Shown here: piece after piece, positions 51,613-63,939 of the stretch | How positions within the stretch are numbered: the stretch's first letter is position 1 | Layout of the letters: each line of letters begins with the position of its first letter | Assembly: GCF_001931685.1 (NCBI RefSeq) | Contig: NZ_MOOY01000005.1 | Location: 427,639 to 491,638 of the forward strand | Source of the DNA: Pararhizobium arenae | GTDB lineage: Bacteria; Pseudomonadota; Alphaproteobacteria; Rhizobiales; Rhizobiaceae | Reading direction: 5' to 3' | Length of the DNA stretch: 64,000 bases | Program-made: the position numbers and the translations under genes | The notes under the pieces: generated by a model | What the model was told of the DNA's origin: nothing | Databases searched by the model: none | The model's input: only the letters and a program-made list of their open reading frames with translations

Positions 51613-51653
51613 TGACTGGCATTCGATGACTGTTATACGGGAGACGTTGCGCG

Positions 51654-53921
51654 ATGAGAGACCTCTCTGCAGGTCCGCGCGTTCTTCTCAAGCGGCTGCG
51701 CGAACTGATGGCGGAGCCGCTCGAGCCGCAGGAGCGCCTTGACCAGATCGTTCGCCAGATCGCGCAGAACATGGTCGCGGAGGTGTGCTCTGTTTATGTG
51801 CTGCGCTCCGACGGCGTTCTCGAACTCTATGCGACCGAAGGCCTGAACAAGGACGCCGTGCATCTGGCGCAGCTGCAGATGGGGCAGGGCCTCGTCGGCA
51901 CCATTGCCGCCTCCGCGCGGCCGCTCAATCTCTCCGATGCGCAATCGCATCCCGCCTTCACCTATCTGCCGGAGACCGGCGAAGAGATCTATCACTCCTT
52001 CCTCGGCGTGCCGATTTTGCGCACCGGCCGCTCGCTCGGCGTTCTCGTCGTGCAGAACAAGGCCAGCCGCACCTATCGCGACGACGAGGTCGAGGCGATG
52101 GAAACCACGGCGATGGTGCTCGCCGAAATGGTGGCAACCGGGGAACTCAAGAAAATCACCCGGCCGGGGCTGGAACTCGACCTTTCGCGGCCGGTGAGCA
52201 TTGACGGCTCCAGCTTCAGCGAAGGTGTGGGGCTCGGTTACGTCGTGTTGCACGAGCCGCGTATCGTCGTCACCAATCTCCTGAACGACGATACCGAACA
52301 TGAGCTGGGCCGGCTGGCGGAGGCGCTGGGCTCGCTGCGCATCTCGATCGACGACATGCTGTCGCGGCGCGACGTTTCCATGGAGGGCGAGCACCGGGCG
52401 GTGCTGGAGGCCTACCGGATGTTTGCCCATGATCGCGGCTGGGTGCGCAAGCTCGAAGAAGCGATCCGCAACGGTTTGACCGCGGAAGCAGCGGTCGAGC
52501 GGGTGCAGAGCGAGACCAAGGCGCGGATGATCCGGATGACGGACCCGTATCTGCGCGAGCGCATGCATGATTTCGACGATCTCGGAAACCGGCTTCTGCG
52601 GCAGCTGACCGGCTACGGGGCGAAGCTTTCGGCGACGGATTTCCCCTCCGATGCGATTGTCGTTGCCCGCGCCATGGGCGCGGCCGAACTGCTCGACTAT
52701 CCGCGCGAAAACATTCGCGGTCTGGTGCTGGAAGAAGGCGCCGTCACCAGCCACGTCGTGATCGTGGCGCGCGCCATGGGGATCGCGGTCGTCGGGCAGG
52801 CGGCGGGTGCGGTGGCACTTGCGGAAAATCGCGACGCGATCATCATCGATGGCGATGACGGCAAGGTGCATTTGCGACCCATGCCCGATCTGCAGCGGGC
52901 TTACGAGGAAAAGGTCAAGCTGCGCGCACGCCGGCAGGAGCAGTTCCGGGCGTTGCGCGATGTCGAGCCTGTCACCAAGGACGGCAAGCGCATCAAGCTG
53001 CAGATGAATGCCGGCCTTTTGGTCGATCTGCCGCAGCTGGCGGAATCCGGTGCCGAGGGCATCGGCCTCTTCCGCACCGAGCTGCAGTTCATGATCGCCT
53101 CGACCATGCCGAAGATGGAAGACCAGGAAGCCTTCTATCGCAACGTGATGAAGCAGGCGGGCGGCAAGCCCGTGACCTTCCGCACGCTGGATATCGGCGG
53201 CGACAAGGTGGTGCCCTATTTCCGCGCGGCGGAAGAGGAAAACCCGGCGCTGGGCTGGCGGGCAATCCGTCTTTCGCTCGACCGGCCGGGATTGTTGCGC
53301 ACGCAGCTGCGGGCGATGCTGCGGGCGTCTGCCGGTGCGGAACTGCGGCTGATGCTGCCGATGGTGACCGAGGTGTCGGAGCTGCGTGCGGTGCGCGAGC
53401 TGTTGCAGAAGGAAATCCAGCGGCAGTCGAAGACCGGCGAGCAATTGCCGCGCAAGCTGAAATTCGGCGCGATGCTGGAAGTGCCCGCACTGCTCTGGCA
53501 GCTGGACGAGCTGGTGAACGAGGTGGATTTCGTCTCGGTCGGCTCGAACGACCTGTTCCAGTTTACCATGGCTGTGGACCGCGGCAATGCGCGGGTGGCG
53601 GATCGCTTTGATGTGCTGGGGCGGCCATTCCTGCGGGTGTTGCGCGATATCGTCCGGGCGGGTGACCGCAGCGGCACGAGCGTCACGCTCTGCGGCGAGA
53701 TGGCGAGCAAGCCGCTGTCCGCGATGGCGCTGCTTGGTATAGGCTTCCGTTCGGTCTCGATGTCGCCGACGGCGGTCGGGCCGGTAAAGGCGATGCTGCT
53801 CGGGCTGGATGTCGACAGGCTGGCAGAAATGCTGCATGCGGCGCTGGATGATACCAAGTCGCAGGTGCCGATGCGGGAACTGCTCGCCCAGTTTGCGGCT
53901 GAGAACAACATTCCGGTTTAG
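51654..53921 (+). CDS. ptsP: PTS-Ntr enzyme I (PEP-protein phosphotransferase)
   Basis: PtsP takes phosphate from phosphoenolpyruvate for the nitrogen PTS (NPr, EIIA-Ntr). The 755-residue protein has an N-terminal GAF sensor domain (residues about 1-160), then the EI N-domain with phosphorylated His367 in GAVTSHVVIVARAMGI, and a C-terminal PEP-binding domain (GIGLFRTELQFM, LDIGGDKVVPYF, VGSNDLFQFTMAVDR, LCGEMAS). It lies after lysC, a frequent order in rhizobia. Confidence 0.97.
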   Translation: MRDLSAGPRVLLKRLRELMAEPLEPQERLDQIVRQIAQNMVAEVCSVYVLRSDGVLELYATEGLNKDAVHLAQLQMGQGLVGTIAASARPLNLSDAQSHPAFTYLPETGEEIYHSFLGVPILRTGRSLGVLVVQNKASRTYRDDEVEAMETTAMVLAEMVATGELKKITRPGLELDLSRPVSIDGSSFSEGVGLGYVVLHEPRIVVTNLLNDDTEHELGRLAEALGSLRISIDDMLSRRDVSMEGEHRAVLEAYRMFAHDRGWVRKLEEAIRNGLTAEAAVERVQSETKARMIRMTDPYLRERMHDFDDLGNRLLRQLTGYGAKLSATDFPSDAIVVARAMGAAELLDYPRENIRGLVLEEGAVTSHVVIVARAMGIAVVGQAAGAVALAENRDAIIIDGDDGKVHLRPMPDLQRAYEEKVKLRARRQEQFRALRDVEPVTKDGKRIKLQMNAGLLVDLPQLAESGAEGIGLFRTELQFMIASTMPKMEDQEAFYRNVMKQAGGKPVTFRTLDIGGDKVVPYFRAAEEENPALGWRAIRLSLDRPGLLRTQLRAMLRASAGAELRLMLPMVTEVSELRAVRELLQKEIQRQSKTGEQLPRKLKFGAMLEVPALLWQLDELVNEVDFVSVGSNDLFQFTMAVDRGNARVADRFDVLGRPFLRVLRDIVRAGDRSGTSVTLCGEMASKPLSAMALLGIGFRSVSMSPTAVGPVKAMLLGLDVDRLAEMLHAALDDTKSQVPMRELLAQFAAENNIPV

Positions 53922-53960
53922 TGGTCTGGAGTGGTAGGCCTGCTTTTGAGTATGCCGCAG

Positions 53961-54131
53961 TACCCCCCTCTGTCGGCTTCGCCGACATCTCCCCCTCAAG
54001 GGGGGAGATTGATGCGCGCAGCGCCGTTTTGCCTAAATTGAAAATTCGTGTAAGTCGCGGCTGAGATATTGATGGAAAGAACGATCTCCCCCCCTTGAGG
54101 GGGAGATGTCACGAAGTGACAGAGGGGGGTG
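53961..54131. repeat. C/G-rich inverted-repeat intergenic element, copy C
   Basis: The left arm TACCCCCCTCTGTC is mirrored by GACAGAGGGGGGT on the right. Small hairpins inside the arms are GTCGGCTTCGCCGAC and CTCCCCCTCAAGGGGGGAG. The centre (about 70 bp, AT-richer) differs from copies A and B. It lies in the ptsP-prfA gap. Confidence 0.85.
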
Positions 54132-54203
54132 ATCCCCCTCAAATGGCTGCAGAAAGCCTGATGGATTGAACGAAAACAGGCCATTATTGGCTCGGAGTAA
54201 GAC

Positions 54204-55286
54204 TTGGCTACACTTCCTGTCGAAAAAATGCGCGAGCTGGAGCGGCGGTTTGCGGAGATCGAGGCGCGTATGGCCGAGGGGCCGGCGGCGGATGTCTATG
54301 TGAAGCTGGCGTCGGAATACTCCGAGCTTCAACCGGTCGTCACCAAGATACGTGCCTATGAGAAGGCGCAGGGCGAGCTTGCCGATGTCGAGGCGCTGCT
54401 GGCGGACAAATCGACGGATCGCGAGATGCGCGATCTCGCCGAAATGGAAAAGCCCGAGATCGAGGAGCGGATCGAGGCGCTGGAGAAGGATATGCAGATC
54501 CTGCTCCTGCCGAAGGATGCAGCCGACGAGAAGAGCGCGATCCTCGAAATTCGCGCCGGGACGGGCGGTTCGGAAGCGGCACTTTTCGCGGGCGACCTCT
54601 TCCGGATGTATGAGCGCTACGCTTCCGACAAGGGCTGGAAGGTGGAGGTGCTTTCCGCCAGCGAAGGCGATGCCGGCGGCTTCAAGGAAATCATCGCCAA
54701 CGTCACCGGGCGCGGGGTGTTTTCAAAGCTGAAGTTCGAATCCGGCGTTCACCGGGTTCAGCGCGTGCCGGATACGGAAACGCAGGGGCGCATCCATACC
54801 TCGGCGGCGACGGTGGCTGTTTTGCCGGAGGCCGAGGATATCGATATCGAGGTTCGCAACGAGGATATCCGCATCGATACGATGCGCTCCTCGGGTGCCG
54901 GCGGACAGCACGTCAATACGACGGACTCGGCGGTGCGCATTACCCACCTGCCGACGGGCATTGTTGTCACCAGCTCGGAAAAATCCCAGCACCAGAACCG
55001 CGCCAAGGCAATGCAGGTTCTGCGTTCGCGGCTTTATGACATGGAGCGTCAGAAGGCCGACAGCGAACGCTCGGCCTCGCGCAAGAGCCAGGTTGGGTCG
55101 GGCGATCGCTCTGAGCGTATCCGCACCTATAATTTCCCGCAGGGCCGCGTGACCGATCACCGCATCAACCTCACGCTCTACAAGATCGACCGGATGATGA
55201 TGGGCGAGATCGACGAGGTGGTGGATGCGCTCCTGGCGGATTATCAGGCCGATCAGCTCGCACAGCTCGGCGAGATCAAGGGATGA
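54204..55286 (+). CDS. prfA: Peptide chain release factor 1
   Basis: RF1 ends translation at UAA and UAG. The 360-residue protein has the stop-reading loop region near [23 protein letters not shown] and the peptidyl hydrolysis motif GGQ at residues 233-235 ([22 protein letters not shown]), with a typical [19 protein letters not shown] end. Its stop overlaps the prmC start by 4 bp, the usual prfA-prmC coupling: PrmC methylates the GGQ glutamine. Confidence 0.98.
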   Translation: MATLPVEKMRELERRFAEIEARMAEGPAADVYVKLASEYSELQPVVTKIRAYEKAQGELADVEALLADKSTDREMRDLAEMEKPEIEERIEALEKDMQILLLPKDAADEKSAILEIRAGTGGSEAALFAGDLFRMYERYASDKGWKVEVLSASEGDAGGFKEIIANVTGRGVFSKLKFESGVHRVQRVPDTETQGRIHTSAATVAVLPEAEDIDIEVRNEDIRIDTMRSSGAGGQHVNTTDSAVRITHLPTGIVVTSSEKSQHQNRAKAMQVLRSRLYDMERQKADSERSASRKSQVGSGDRSERIRTYNFPQGRVTDHRINLTLYKIDRMMMGEIDEVVDALLADYQADQLAQLGEIKG

Positions 55287-56143
55287 GCGACACCCGCGAG
55301 AGCCTGCTGGCCGAGGCGAAGACGCGCTTCTTCGAGGCGCATATCGGTGAAGCCGCTCTCGATGCGCGGGTGCTGGTTGCAGGCCTGCTCGATCTTTCCG
55401 CGACCGACCTGATGGTGCGGGGGGATGCGGTGGTTTCACCCGACGATGCGGCGCGGGTGCGCGCGGCGATCGAGCGGCGGGCGGCGCATGAGCCGGTTTA
55501 CCGCATTCTCGGCAAGCGGGAGTTCTACGGGCTGACGCTGACCATGTCGGCGGCGACGCTGGAGCCCAGACCTGACACGGAAATGATCGTCGATGGTCTC
55601 GTGCCTTATGCGCGGAAGATTTTTGCCGAAAAGGGCGAGTGCCGGATCATCGATCTGGGCACGGGAACGGGGGCGATTTGCCTCGGTATCCTCAGTGCCG
55701 TCGAGGGAGCAACGGGTGTCGGCACGGATATTTCGGCGCAAGCGCTTGAAACGGCGCGTGCCAATGCTGATCTGAACGGCATCGGCTCTCGGTTTGAAAC
55801 CGTCGTAAGCGACTGGTTTGGCGCCGTTGACGGGCGCTTCGACATCATCGTGTCAAATCCACCCTATATTCGTAGCGACGTCGTCTTGTCGCTTGCGCCG
55901 GAAGTGCGCGATCACGATCCGGAAATAGCGCTCGACGGCGGTGAGGATGGGCTCGATGCCTACCGCGCGATTGCAGCGAAAGCCTTGGATCACCTGAACC
56001 CTGGCGGGGTTGTGGGCGTCGAGATTGGCTATGACCAGCTCATGACGGTGGGCGGCGTGTTCGAGGCCTGCGGTTTTGTGGTCATTGATCGTATCCGCGA
56101 CCTCGGCGGCAACGACAGGGCGATCATTTTCAGGGCCGGCTGA
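55283..56143 (+). CDS. prmC: Release factor glutamine methyltransferase
   Basis: PrmC methylates the GGQ glutamine of RF1 and RF2. The 286-residue protein has the N-terminal helical recognition domain, [19 protein letters not shown], the SAM loop [16 protein letters not shown], and the catalytic NPPY in [14 protein letters not shown]. It is translationally coupled to prfA. Confidence 0.97.
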   Translation: MSDTRESLLAEAKTRFFEAHIGEAALDARVLVAGLLDLSATDLMVRGDAVVSPDDAARVRAAIERRAAHEPVYRILGKREFYGLTLTMSAATLEPRPDTEMIVDGLVPYARKIFAEKGECRIIDLGTGTGAICLGILSAVEGATGVGTDISAQALETARANADLNGIGSRFETVVSDWFGAVDGRFDIIVSNPPYIRSDVVLSLAPEVRDHDPEIALDGGEDGLDAYRAIAAKALDHLNPGGVVGVEIGYDQLMTVGGVFEACGFVVIDRIRDLGGNDRAIIFRAG

Positions 56144-56492
56144 TGCAGGAAGGCATCAGGAAAGTGTACAAACAACAGGTTTTCCCTTCGCAGACGCAAA
56201 GAAAAGGCTTGGAATCGCGAGGGAAGCCAGCTAGGTTGCCGCTACGCACTGGGCAGAAGGTCACCGACCGAGATTCGTTCCGGTTAGACCGAGCCGCAGG
56301 GATTGCTCTCAAAAAAGAGTGCTAAGGTTCGACAGTGCCTTGTGCGGGTACCTGTTATTTTGACTTAACCAGCGACGTCGCCGCCTTGAAGCGGTTGGTT
56401 CGCGGCGCGTGCTTGCCTGATCCGGAATAACCCGATCGAGCCACGAAGCCACAAGATCATCACTTACCAAGAGAATTCGGGTGAACAATACG
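56144..56492. other. Gene-free stretch between prmC and the DUF4167 gene
   Basis: About 350 bp without a supportable gene. A weak hairpin (GCTCTC-AAAAAA-GAGTGC) is near 56304-56321, and several small frames lack ribosome sites. It probably holds the DUF4167 promoter or a long leader. Confidence 0.4.
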
Positions 56493-57239
56493 ATGAGGCC
56501 AGGACAGCAGAACAAGCGCGGCCGTGGGCGTAACAACAACAATAACAACAATGGTGGCGGCGGCAACGGTGGCGGTGGCAACAACAACCACAACCGCAAG
56601 GGCCAGAACCCGCTGACGCGGACCTATGACAGTTCCGGCCCGGATGTGAAGATCCGTGGCACCGCCCAGCACATTGCTGAAAAATACATGAACCTGGCCC
56701 GTGATGCGCAGAGCTCCGGCGACCGGGTCATGGCGGAAAACTACCTGCAGCACGCTGAACACTATAACCGCATCATTGCCGCCGCACAGGCGCAGATGCA
56801 GGAACGCTATCAGCGCGACGACCGCAACAGCTTCGAGGAGCGCGACGGTTCCGACCGCGATCAGAACGATCAGGACGATCAGGATCAGGGTTATGTCGAA
56901 GATGCGCCGGTTGCCGCTCAGCCCGTGCAGCAGCACCAGCCGCGCGAGCGCGAGCAGCGGGAACCGAGAGAGCCACGGGAACCGAGGGAACCGAAGGTTC
57001 GCCAGCCGCAGGCTCAAGCGCAGCCGGTTATCGATGGCTCCGGTCCGCAGCCGGTGATCGAAGGCGTTCCGGCGGAAGTTTCGCTGGAAGAGCAAGAGGC
57101 GGCTCCCGCCGCCCGTGCGCCCTCGCGTCGTCGCGGAACCCCGCGCCCCCGCCGCCAGCCGCGCCGCGGCGAGACGAACGCGGAAGAGGGCGCCGCTGAA
57201 GGTGGCGAAGCGCCTGCTCTGGTGGAAGCTTCCGAGTAA
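56493..57239 (+). CDS. DUF4167 protein, low-complexity RNA-binding-like
   Basis: A 248-residue protein starting MRPGQQNKRGRGR, followed by an Asn/Gly-rich stretch, the conserved core KIRGTAQHIAEKYMNLARDAQSSGDRVMAENYLQHAEHYNRIIAAAQ, then acidic, and Arg/Pro-rich tails (REREQREPREPREPREP). The family is widespread in alphaproteobacteria and may bind RNA; function is unknown. A GTG at 56481 could add four residues. A terminator follows. Confidence 0.9.
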   Translation: MRPGQQNKRGRGRNNNNNNNGGGGNGGGGNNNHNRKGQNPLTRTYDSSGPDVKIRGTAQHIAEKYMNLARDAQSSGDRVMAENYLQHAEHYNRIIAAAQAQMQERYQRDDRNSFEERDGSDRDQNDQDDQDQGYVEDAPVAAQPVQQHQPREREQREPREPREPREPKVRQPQAQAQPVIDGSGPQPVIEGVPAEVSLEEQEAAPAARAPSRRRGTPRPRRQPRRGETNAEEGAAEGGEAPALVEASE

Positions 57240-57264
57240 GTTTTTTTGCGCTGATTTTCGAGAG

Positions 57265-57289
57265 ACCCGGACGGACGTTCCGGGTTTTT
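57265..57289 (+). terminator. Rho-independent terminator after the DUF4167 gene
   Basis: Stem ACCCGGA/TCCGGGT with a 7-base loop and TTTTT after it. It ends 6 bp before the annotated start of the MFS gene. Confidence 0.85.
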
Positions 57290-57295
57290 CGCTTT

Positions 57296-58774
57296 TTGAC
57301 GGCGCGAAAGCAGACGGGCAAAGCCTTGCTGTATAAGCTTCAGGCAGTTTCCCCACGGTTCGTTTCAGCCTTGATCACATTTCAAGAACGCCTTGTCCTT
57401 TATGCTCTCCTGACTTCGCTGACGTCGCTCAGCATCGATGCACTGTTGCCGGGCCTGCGGGAGATCGGCGTGCAGTTCGGGACATCTCCCTACCTTTCCA
57501 CACAGCACGTCATATCCCTCTTCATTCTGGGAATGGCTTTCGGCGAATTGCTGCTGGGGCCGTTGTCTGACGCCATTGGGCGGAAACGGGCGCTTCTGCT
57601 GGGACTTGGAGTCTACGTTTCGGGAACGCTTGTGGCCATGCTGGCGAACTCGCTGGAGATGATCATTCTCGGACGGTTTCTGCAAGGCATCGGCGTGTCC
57701 GGCCCCAAGATCGCGACAAGGGCCATGATCCGTGATCAGTTCGAGGGCGATGCGATGGCGCGGGTCATGTCTTTCATGTTCACGCTGTTCATTCTGGTGC
57801 CGATGCTTGCTCCGGCGCTAGCCCAGGGGCTCATCGCGATCGCGGGTTGGCGCAGCGTCTTTGCGGCGTATCTGGTCATCGCCATTTGCCTCGGCTGCTG
57901 GCTGGCCGTCCGGCAACAGGAAACCCTGCGCGTCGAACAGCGCATTCCCTTTCGGCCCCGGCTGCTGATCGTCAACGGATTTCGTATTCTCTCCAGTCGT
58001 CGCGTCGGCCTGCTCATCCTGGCGACGGGATTGGTTTTCGGGGCGCAGCTGCTTTATCTCAGCACGGCGGCGGACCTCTTCCTCGATGCCTACGGCGTTC
58101 GCGAGACCTTTCCTGTCTATTTCGCCATGCTGGCGGCGGCGATGGGAATTGCCTCGTTTCTCAATGCGCGGTTGGTGCAGCGGTTCGGAATGGAAGCCAT
58201 GGCGCGCGCCGCTTTCATCGGTCTGTCGGCAATCGGTTTTCTGGCGGCAGCCACGTCGATCGCCTGTGGCGGCCAGTTGCCGTTCGCGATCTTTCTGGCT
58301 TTCCTGTTTCCTCTCTTTTTTGCCATCGGCATTCTTTTCGGTAATCTGAACGCGATGGCGATGCAGCCTCTTGGGCATGTCGCCGGTTTCGGCGCATCGT
58401 TGATCGCATCGGGATCGAGCCTCGTCGCAACCCTGTTTGCCGTTGGTTTCGGCGGCTTTTACGATGGAACGGTCGTCTATCTGTTTTTCGGTTTTCTTGC
58501 AGCTGGCTTCTGCGGTTTCGCTTTTTTGCACATCGCGAACCGAGGGGATGCGCCAGCCATCCATGGAGCCTCATCAAGCGGCCGTTGCCTGTTTTTTCGG
58601 CTTTGGCGGGTCGCCGCCAGAAGGTGGTCGCAGCCGCTCACGATTTCGTTATCAGACACGTCTTGCGGGCCTTTAATTTCCCCGATCGTCCTCCCATATT
58701 CTCATCAAATGATTGACATCGCGCAATGCGGGGCGTCGATCCATATGACAGGCTCGCCTCTTGAGGGAGCCTGA
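57296..58774 (+). CDS. Bcr/CflA-type MFS transporter, with an odd C-terminal tail
   Basis: A 492-residue drug-efflux type MFS protein with about 12 transmembrane helices. Family marks are GLLREIG-type loop (ALLPGLREIGVQFG), LGPLSDAIGRKRALLLGLGVYVSG (motif A), and RFLQGIGVSGPKIATRAMIRD (motif B/C region). The MFS part ends near residue 420 (FLHIANRGDAPA), and the following 70 residues look unlike any family (FRLWRVAARRWSQPLTIS). The TTG start is directly after a terminator, so the true start may be further on. Confidence 0.8.
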   Translation: MTARKQTGKALLYKLQAVSPRFVSALITFQERLVLYALLTSLTSLSIDALLPGLREIGVQFGTSPYLSTQHVISLFILGMAFGELLLGPLSDAIGRKRALLLGLGVYVSGTLVAMLANSLEMIILGRFLQGIGVSGPKIATRAMIRDQFEGDAMARVMSFMFTLFILVPMLAPALAQGLIAIAGWRSVFAAYLVIAICLGCWLAVRQQETLRVEQRIPFRPRLLIVNGFRILSSRRVGLLILATGLVFGAQLLYLSTAADLFLDAYGVRETFPVYFAMLAAAMGIASFLNARLVQRFGMEAMARAAFIGLSAIGFLAAATSIACGGQLPFAIFLAFLFPLFFAIGILFGNLNAMAMQPLGHVAGFGASLIASGSSLVATLFAVGFGGFYDGTVVYLFFGFLAAGFCGFAFLHIANRGDAPAIHGASSSGRCLFFRLWRVAARRWSQPLTISLSDTSCGPLISPIVLPYSHQMIDIAQCGASIHMTGSPLEGA

Positions 58775-58831
58775 TCCTGACACATCGGACAGTGCCGTAT
58801 CAGGGCTTTCCGATCCCACGGAGGTAAATTG

Positions 58832-61435
<2,604 letters not shown>

Positions 61436-61451
61436 GGCTTGCACTGACATG

Positions 61452-61481
61452 AAAAGGGCCGCTCCCCGCAGCGGCCCTTTT
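61452..61481. terminator. Bidirectional terminator after clpB
   Basis: AAAAGGGCCGCT and AGCGGCCCTTTT form a perfect 12-bp stem around a 6-base loop (CCCCGC). The A/T runs on both sides allow termination on either strand. Confidence 0.9.
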
Positions 61482-61514
61482 CCGTTTGTATCAGGCGGTG
61501 GCGGAAAGACTGGA

Positions 61515-61613
61515 GTTTGTCAGGGAAAAGTGGGAACCGGTTTTCCCGAAAAGACAAACGAAATCAAAAAAACAGAGGGTCTCTCAGGTTCAATCTGAAC
61601 CTGGCAAACCCTA
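61515..61613. repeat. Double-hairpin intergenic repeat, copy 2
   Basis: The first hairpin (61515-61559) is base-for-base the same as at 11397-11441. The second (61576-61612) is AGGGTCTCTCAGGTTCA/TGAACCTGGCAAACCCT around ATC, a diverged relative with three mismatches. The TAG stop of the minus-strand M23 gene (61611-61613) is its last element. As with copy 1, it sits between convergent genes. Confidence 0.85.
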
Positions 61614-63578
61614 TTGAGCCGCCGCGACTTCGTTGCTGCCATTGTCCTTGCTCAGAAGTTCGTCGATACGGCCTCGTTCCTTTTCGAACTGGGCAAGCGC
61701 GTTGCCATCGAGCGATTTGCCGCCCGGCAGACGGATGCGCAGAGGATCGACACGGTTGCCGTTGACGATCAACTCGTAGTGCAAATGCGGGCCGGTCGAG
61801 AGGCCGGTCGTGCCGACCCAGCCGATCACCTGACCCTGGACCACTTTCGAGCCGACCTTGACGCTCTTGGCGATGGCGCTCTGGTGGTTGTAGGACGAGA
61901 CATAGCCGTTGGCGTGGCGGATGAGGGTCTGGTTGCCGTAGCCGCCGGAATCCCAGCCGGCTTTTTCCACCGTGCCGTTACCGGCGGCGATGATCGGCGT
62001 GCCGCGGGGCGCGGCCCAATCGACGCCGGTGTGCATCCGCGAGAAGCCGAGAACCGGGTGACGGCGCATGCCGAAGCCGGACCTGAAGATGCCGTTCGGC
62101 ACGGGATTGCGCAGCAGGAACTGGCGAATGCTCTTGCCCTTGTCGTCGTAGTAATCGACCGAGTTATCGTCCGGATCCTGGAACCGGTAGAACCGGGTCT
62201 GTGTATCGCCGAATTTGGCGTTGACGTAGAGAAGCTCGGAATCCTCCGTTGCCTGACCGCTCTCGTCGGCCACGGAGAAGAAGGCTTCGAGGCTGTCGGT
62301 CGGCTTGAGCTGCGCCTGGAAATCGACATTGCTCGCAAGCAGCCGGATCATCTGTGCGATCATCGTCGAGTTCATGCCGTAGGACAGGGCGGCGCGATAG
62401 ACGCCGTCATAGACGCGCGGCAGATCCCGACCCGTATTGACCGCCGGCATGCCGCTGTCGTCGAAGGCGGTGGCCACGGCATCGAGCGGCGGCGGCTCGT
62501 AAGCCTTGACGAAACTGTCGCTGTCATCGAGCGCCATGGTGAAGACATGACGGCCGCGGGAGTAGACGGTGGCGCGGACCACCTTCGCCCGGCCGTTTTC
62601 GCCGGTCTGGATGATGCCAATGCGCAGGACGTCGCCTTCCTGAAGCTCGGTCGCGTGCAGGGCCGGGCGGAGATAGCCGGCAATGTCCTCGGCCTGGGCC
62701 TTGGCATAGCCGGCATTGATCATCACCGCCGCGATCGGGGTGGCGCGGCGCACGGGAATGACGTCGTCGGCGAATTCTGTGGTCTGTTCGGTGATCGTCT
62801 CGGAGGGCGCGACCGACATATTCTCTTCGACGACGCGGGCCGAAAGCCCCTGCAGCAGGTCGAGGTCGGAGGCGTCCGAGGCGAAACGGCGCGGATCCAC
62901 ATAGAAGAGGGAGGCGACCTGGGTGTTTCCCTCGGTCAGCACCGAACCGTTGGTACGAACGTTCTCCTCCACTTCGTCGAGCGTCATGGAGGGGGCAAAG
63001 GCGAGGGGCGATCCCTTCAGGGGAAAATCGAGCGTCTTCAGGGCCACCTCGGATTCGACATCCGAGCCGTAGATGGTGCCGGTGCGGCTGACGGGCGGGG
63101 CGGCTTCTGCCTCGTCGGAGGAGAAGATCGCCAGCGGATCGAAATTCGGGTAGCTCTCGGACGGCTGGTGATTGGCGGCGAGCGTCATCTTCACATGGGA
63201 GAAGGGCTGGCGGCGCACCACTTCCTTCTCGCCGTCATGGATCATCGTGGAGACTTCCAGGATGGTCTTGTCGGAAGGCTTGGCGACGATGTTCGGCGTC
63301 AGGATGCGGTCTCCGCGCTTGGCGGATGTGGCCGGCTGGCTGCCGCGAACGCCGGCGTCGAGCGACGCATAGGCTTCTGCGGGGATGGCGAGCTGCTGGC
63401 GACCGTCGAGCGCTGCGAAGAGAGCGACGCCCATCAGAAGGCTGGATGTGATGCCGGTAAGAAATGTGCCCGAAAGCCAGCGCAGCGAAATCTCGCGCCG
63501 GTCGGGGGCCTTGCGGCCATCCGCAAGGATCGGGGGCTCGTTGCCGAGCGACCGGATCGTGGTCCTGTCCGTGATCAT
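61611..63578 (-). CDS. M23-family metallopeptidase (peptidoglycan hydrolase-like)
   Basis: A 655-residue membrane-anchored protein. An N-terminal transmembrane helix (SGTFLTGITSSLLMGVALF at about residues 35-55) precedes a long periplasmic region and a C-terminal LytM domain with SRMHTGVDWAAPRGTPI and GLSTGPHLHYELIVNG, keeping both zinc-ligand motifs (HxxxD and HxH). It should cut peptidoglycan cross-links during growth. A longer frame starting at 63671 adds 31 residues; 63578 is favoured. Convergent with clpB. Confidence 0.92.
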   Translation of the reverse strand: MITDRTTIRSLGNEPPILADGRKAPDRREISLRWLSGTFLTGITSSLLMGVALFAALDGRQQLAIPAEAYASLDAGVRGSQPATSAKRGDRILTPNIVAKPSDKTILEVSTMIHDGEKEVVRRQPFSHVKMTLAANHQPSESYPNFDPLAIFSSDEAEAAPPVSRTGTIYGSDVESEVALKTLDFPLKGSPLAFAPSMTLDEVEENVRTNGSVLTEGNTQVASLFYVDPRRFASDASDLDLLQGLSARVVEENMSVAPSETITEQTTEFADDVIPVRRATPIAAVMINAGYAKAQAEDIAGYLRPALHATELQEGDVLRIGIIQTGENGRAKVVRATVYSRGRHVFTMALDDSDSFVKAYEPPPLDAVATAFDDSGMPAVNTGRDLPRVYDGVYRAALSYGMNSTMIAQMIRLLASNVDFQAQLKPTDSLEAFFSVADESGQATEDSELLYVNAKFGDTQTRFYRFQDPDDNSVDYYDDKGKSIRQFLLRNPVPNGIFRSGFGMRRHPVLGFSRMHTGVDWAAPRGTPIIAAGNGTVEKAGWDSGGYGNQTLIRHANGYVSSYNHQSAIAKSVKVGSKVVQGQVIGWVGTTGLSTGPHLHYELIVNGNRVDPLRIRLPGGKSLDGNALAQFEKERGRIDELLSKDNGSNEVAAAQ

Positions 63579-63909
63579 GCCAATAAAGCGGGGTCCCTGA
63601 TTTCGGCCGTTTCTTATTATGGTCTCGGTAAATTGTCGCAAACTTGTGCATCTTTCGGCCGGGGGAGTCAAACCGGCGATTTGGCCGGGCCCGGTTGACG
63701 GCCTACACGAAGCACTCCTTCACACCATGCTCTGCTTAGAGGCTGGGAATGTGAAAAACTGAGGGCAATCGCCTCCCTATATAGAGGCATAATAGAGAGG
63801 TTGCCGATGCGGCGGGCGGGCAAAAGGGGGCACGAAACTTTTTTCAGCCCGCAAAGCCCTGCAAATCCGGGTTTTGTCAGAAAACTGTCATTTTTTCTCA
63901 AAAACCCTG

Positions 63910-63939
63910 TTGACTATCGAAGCTGGTGGGGACTATAAC
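63910..63939 (+). promoter_or_regulatory. Strong promoter near the window end (rRNA-operon-like)
   Basis: TTGACT (63910-63915) and TATAAC (63934-63939) are 18 bp apart, with an AT-rich tract (63891-63905) just upstream, like an UP element, and a GC-rich CCCGCTCACC start region. This resembles alphaproteobacterial rRNA promoters; the 16S gene would begin beyond the window. The 63579-63909 stretch before it contains no gene I can support. Confidence 0.55.

Noticed and set aside
51633..53999. A 788-residue minus-strand frame opposite ptsP
   Set aside because: Antisense shadow of ptsP without recognisable domains; it also runs into the repeat at 53961.
58700..58830. A firm heat-shock promoter for clpB
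   Set aside because: TTGACA near 58712 and CCATAT near 58740 exist, but spacing and flanking bases do not fit the RpoH consensus well enough.
61614..63698. A 694-residue plus-strand frame opposite the M23 peptidase
   Set aside because: Antisense shadow; the minus strand has complete LytM motifs and a membrane anchor.
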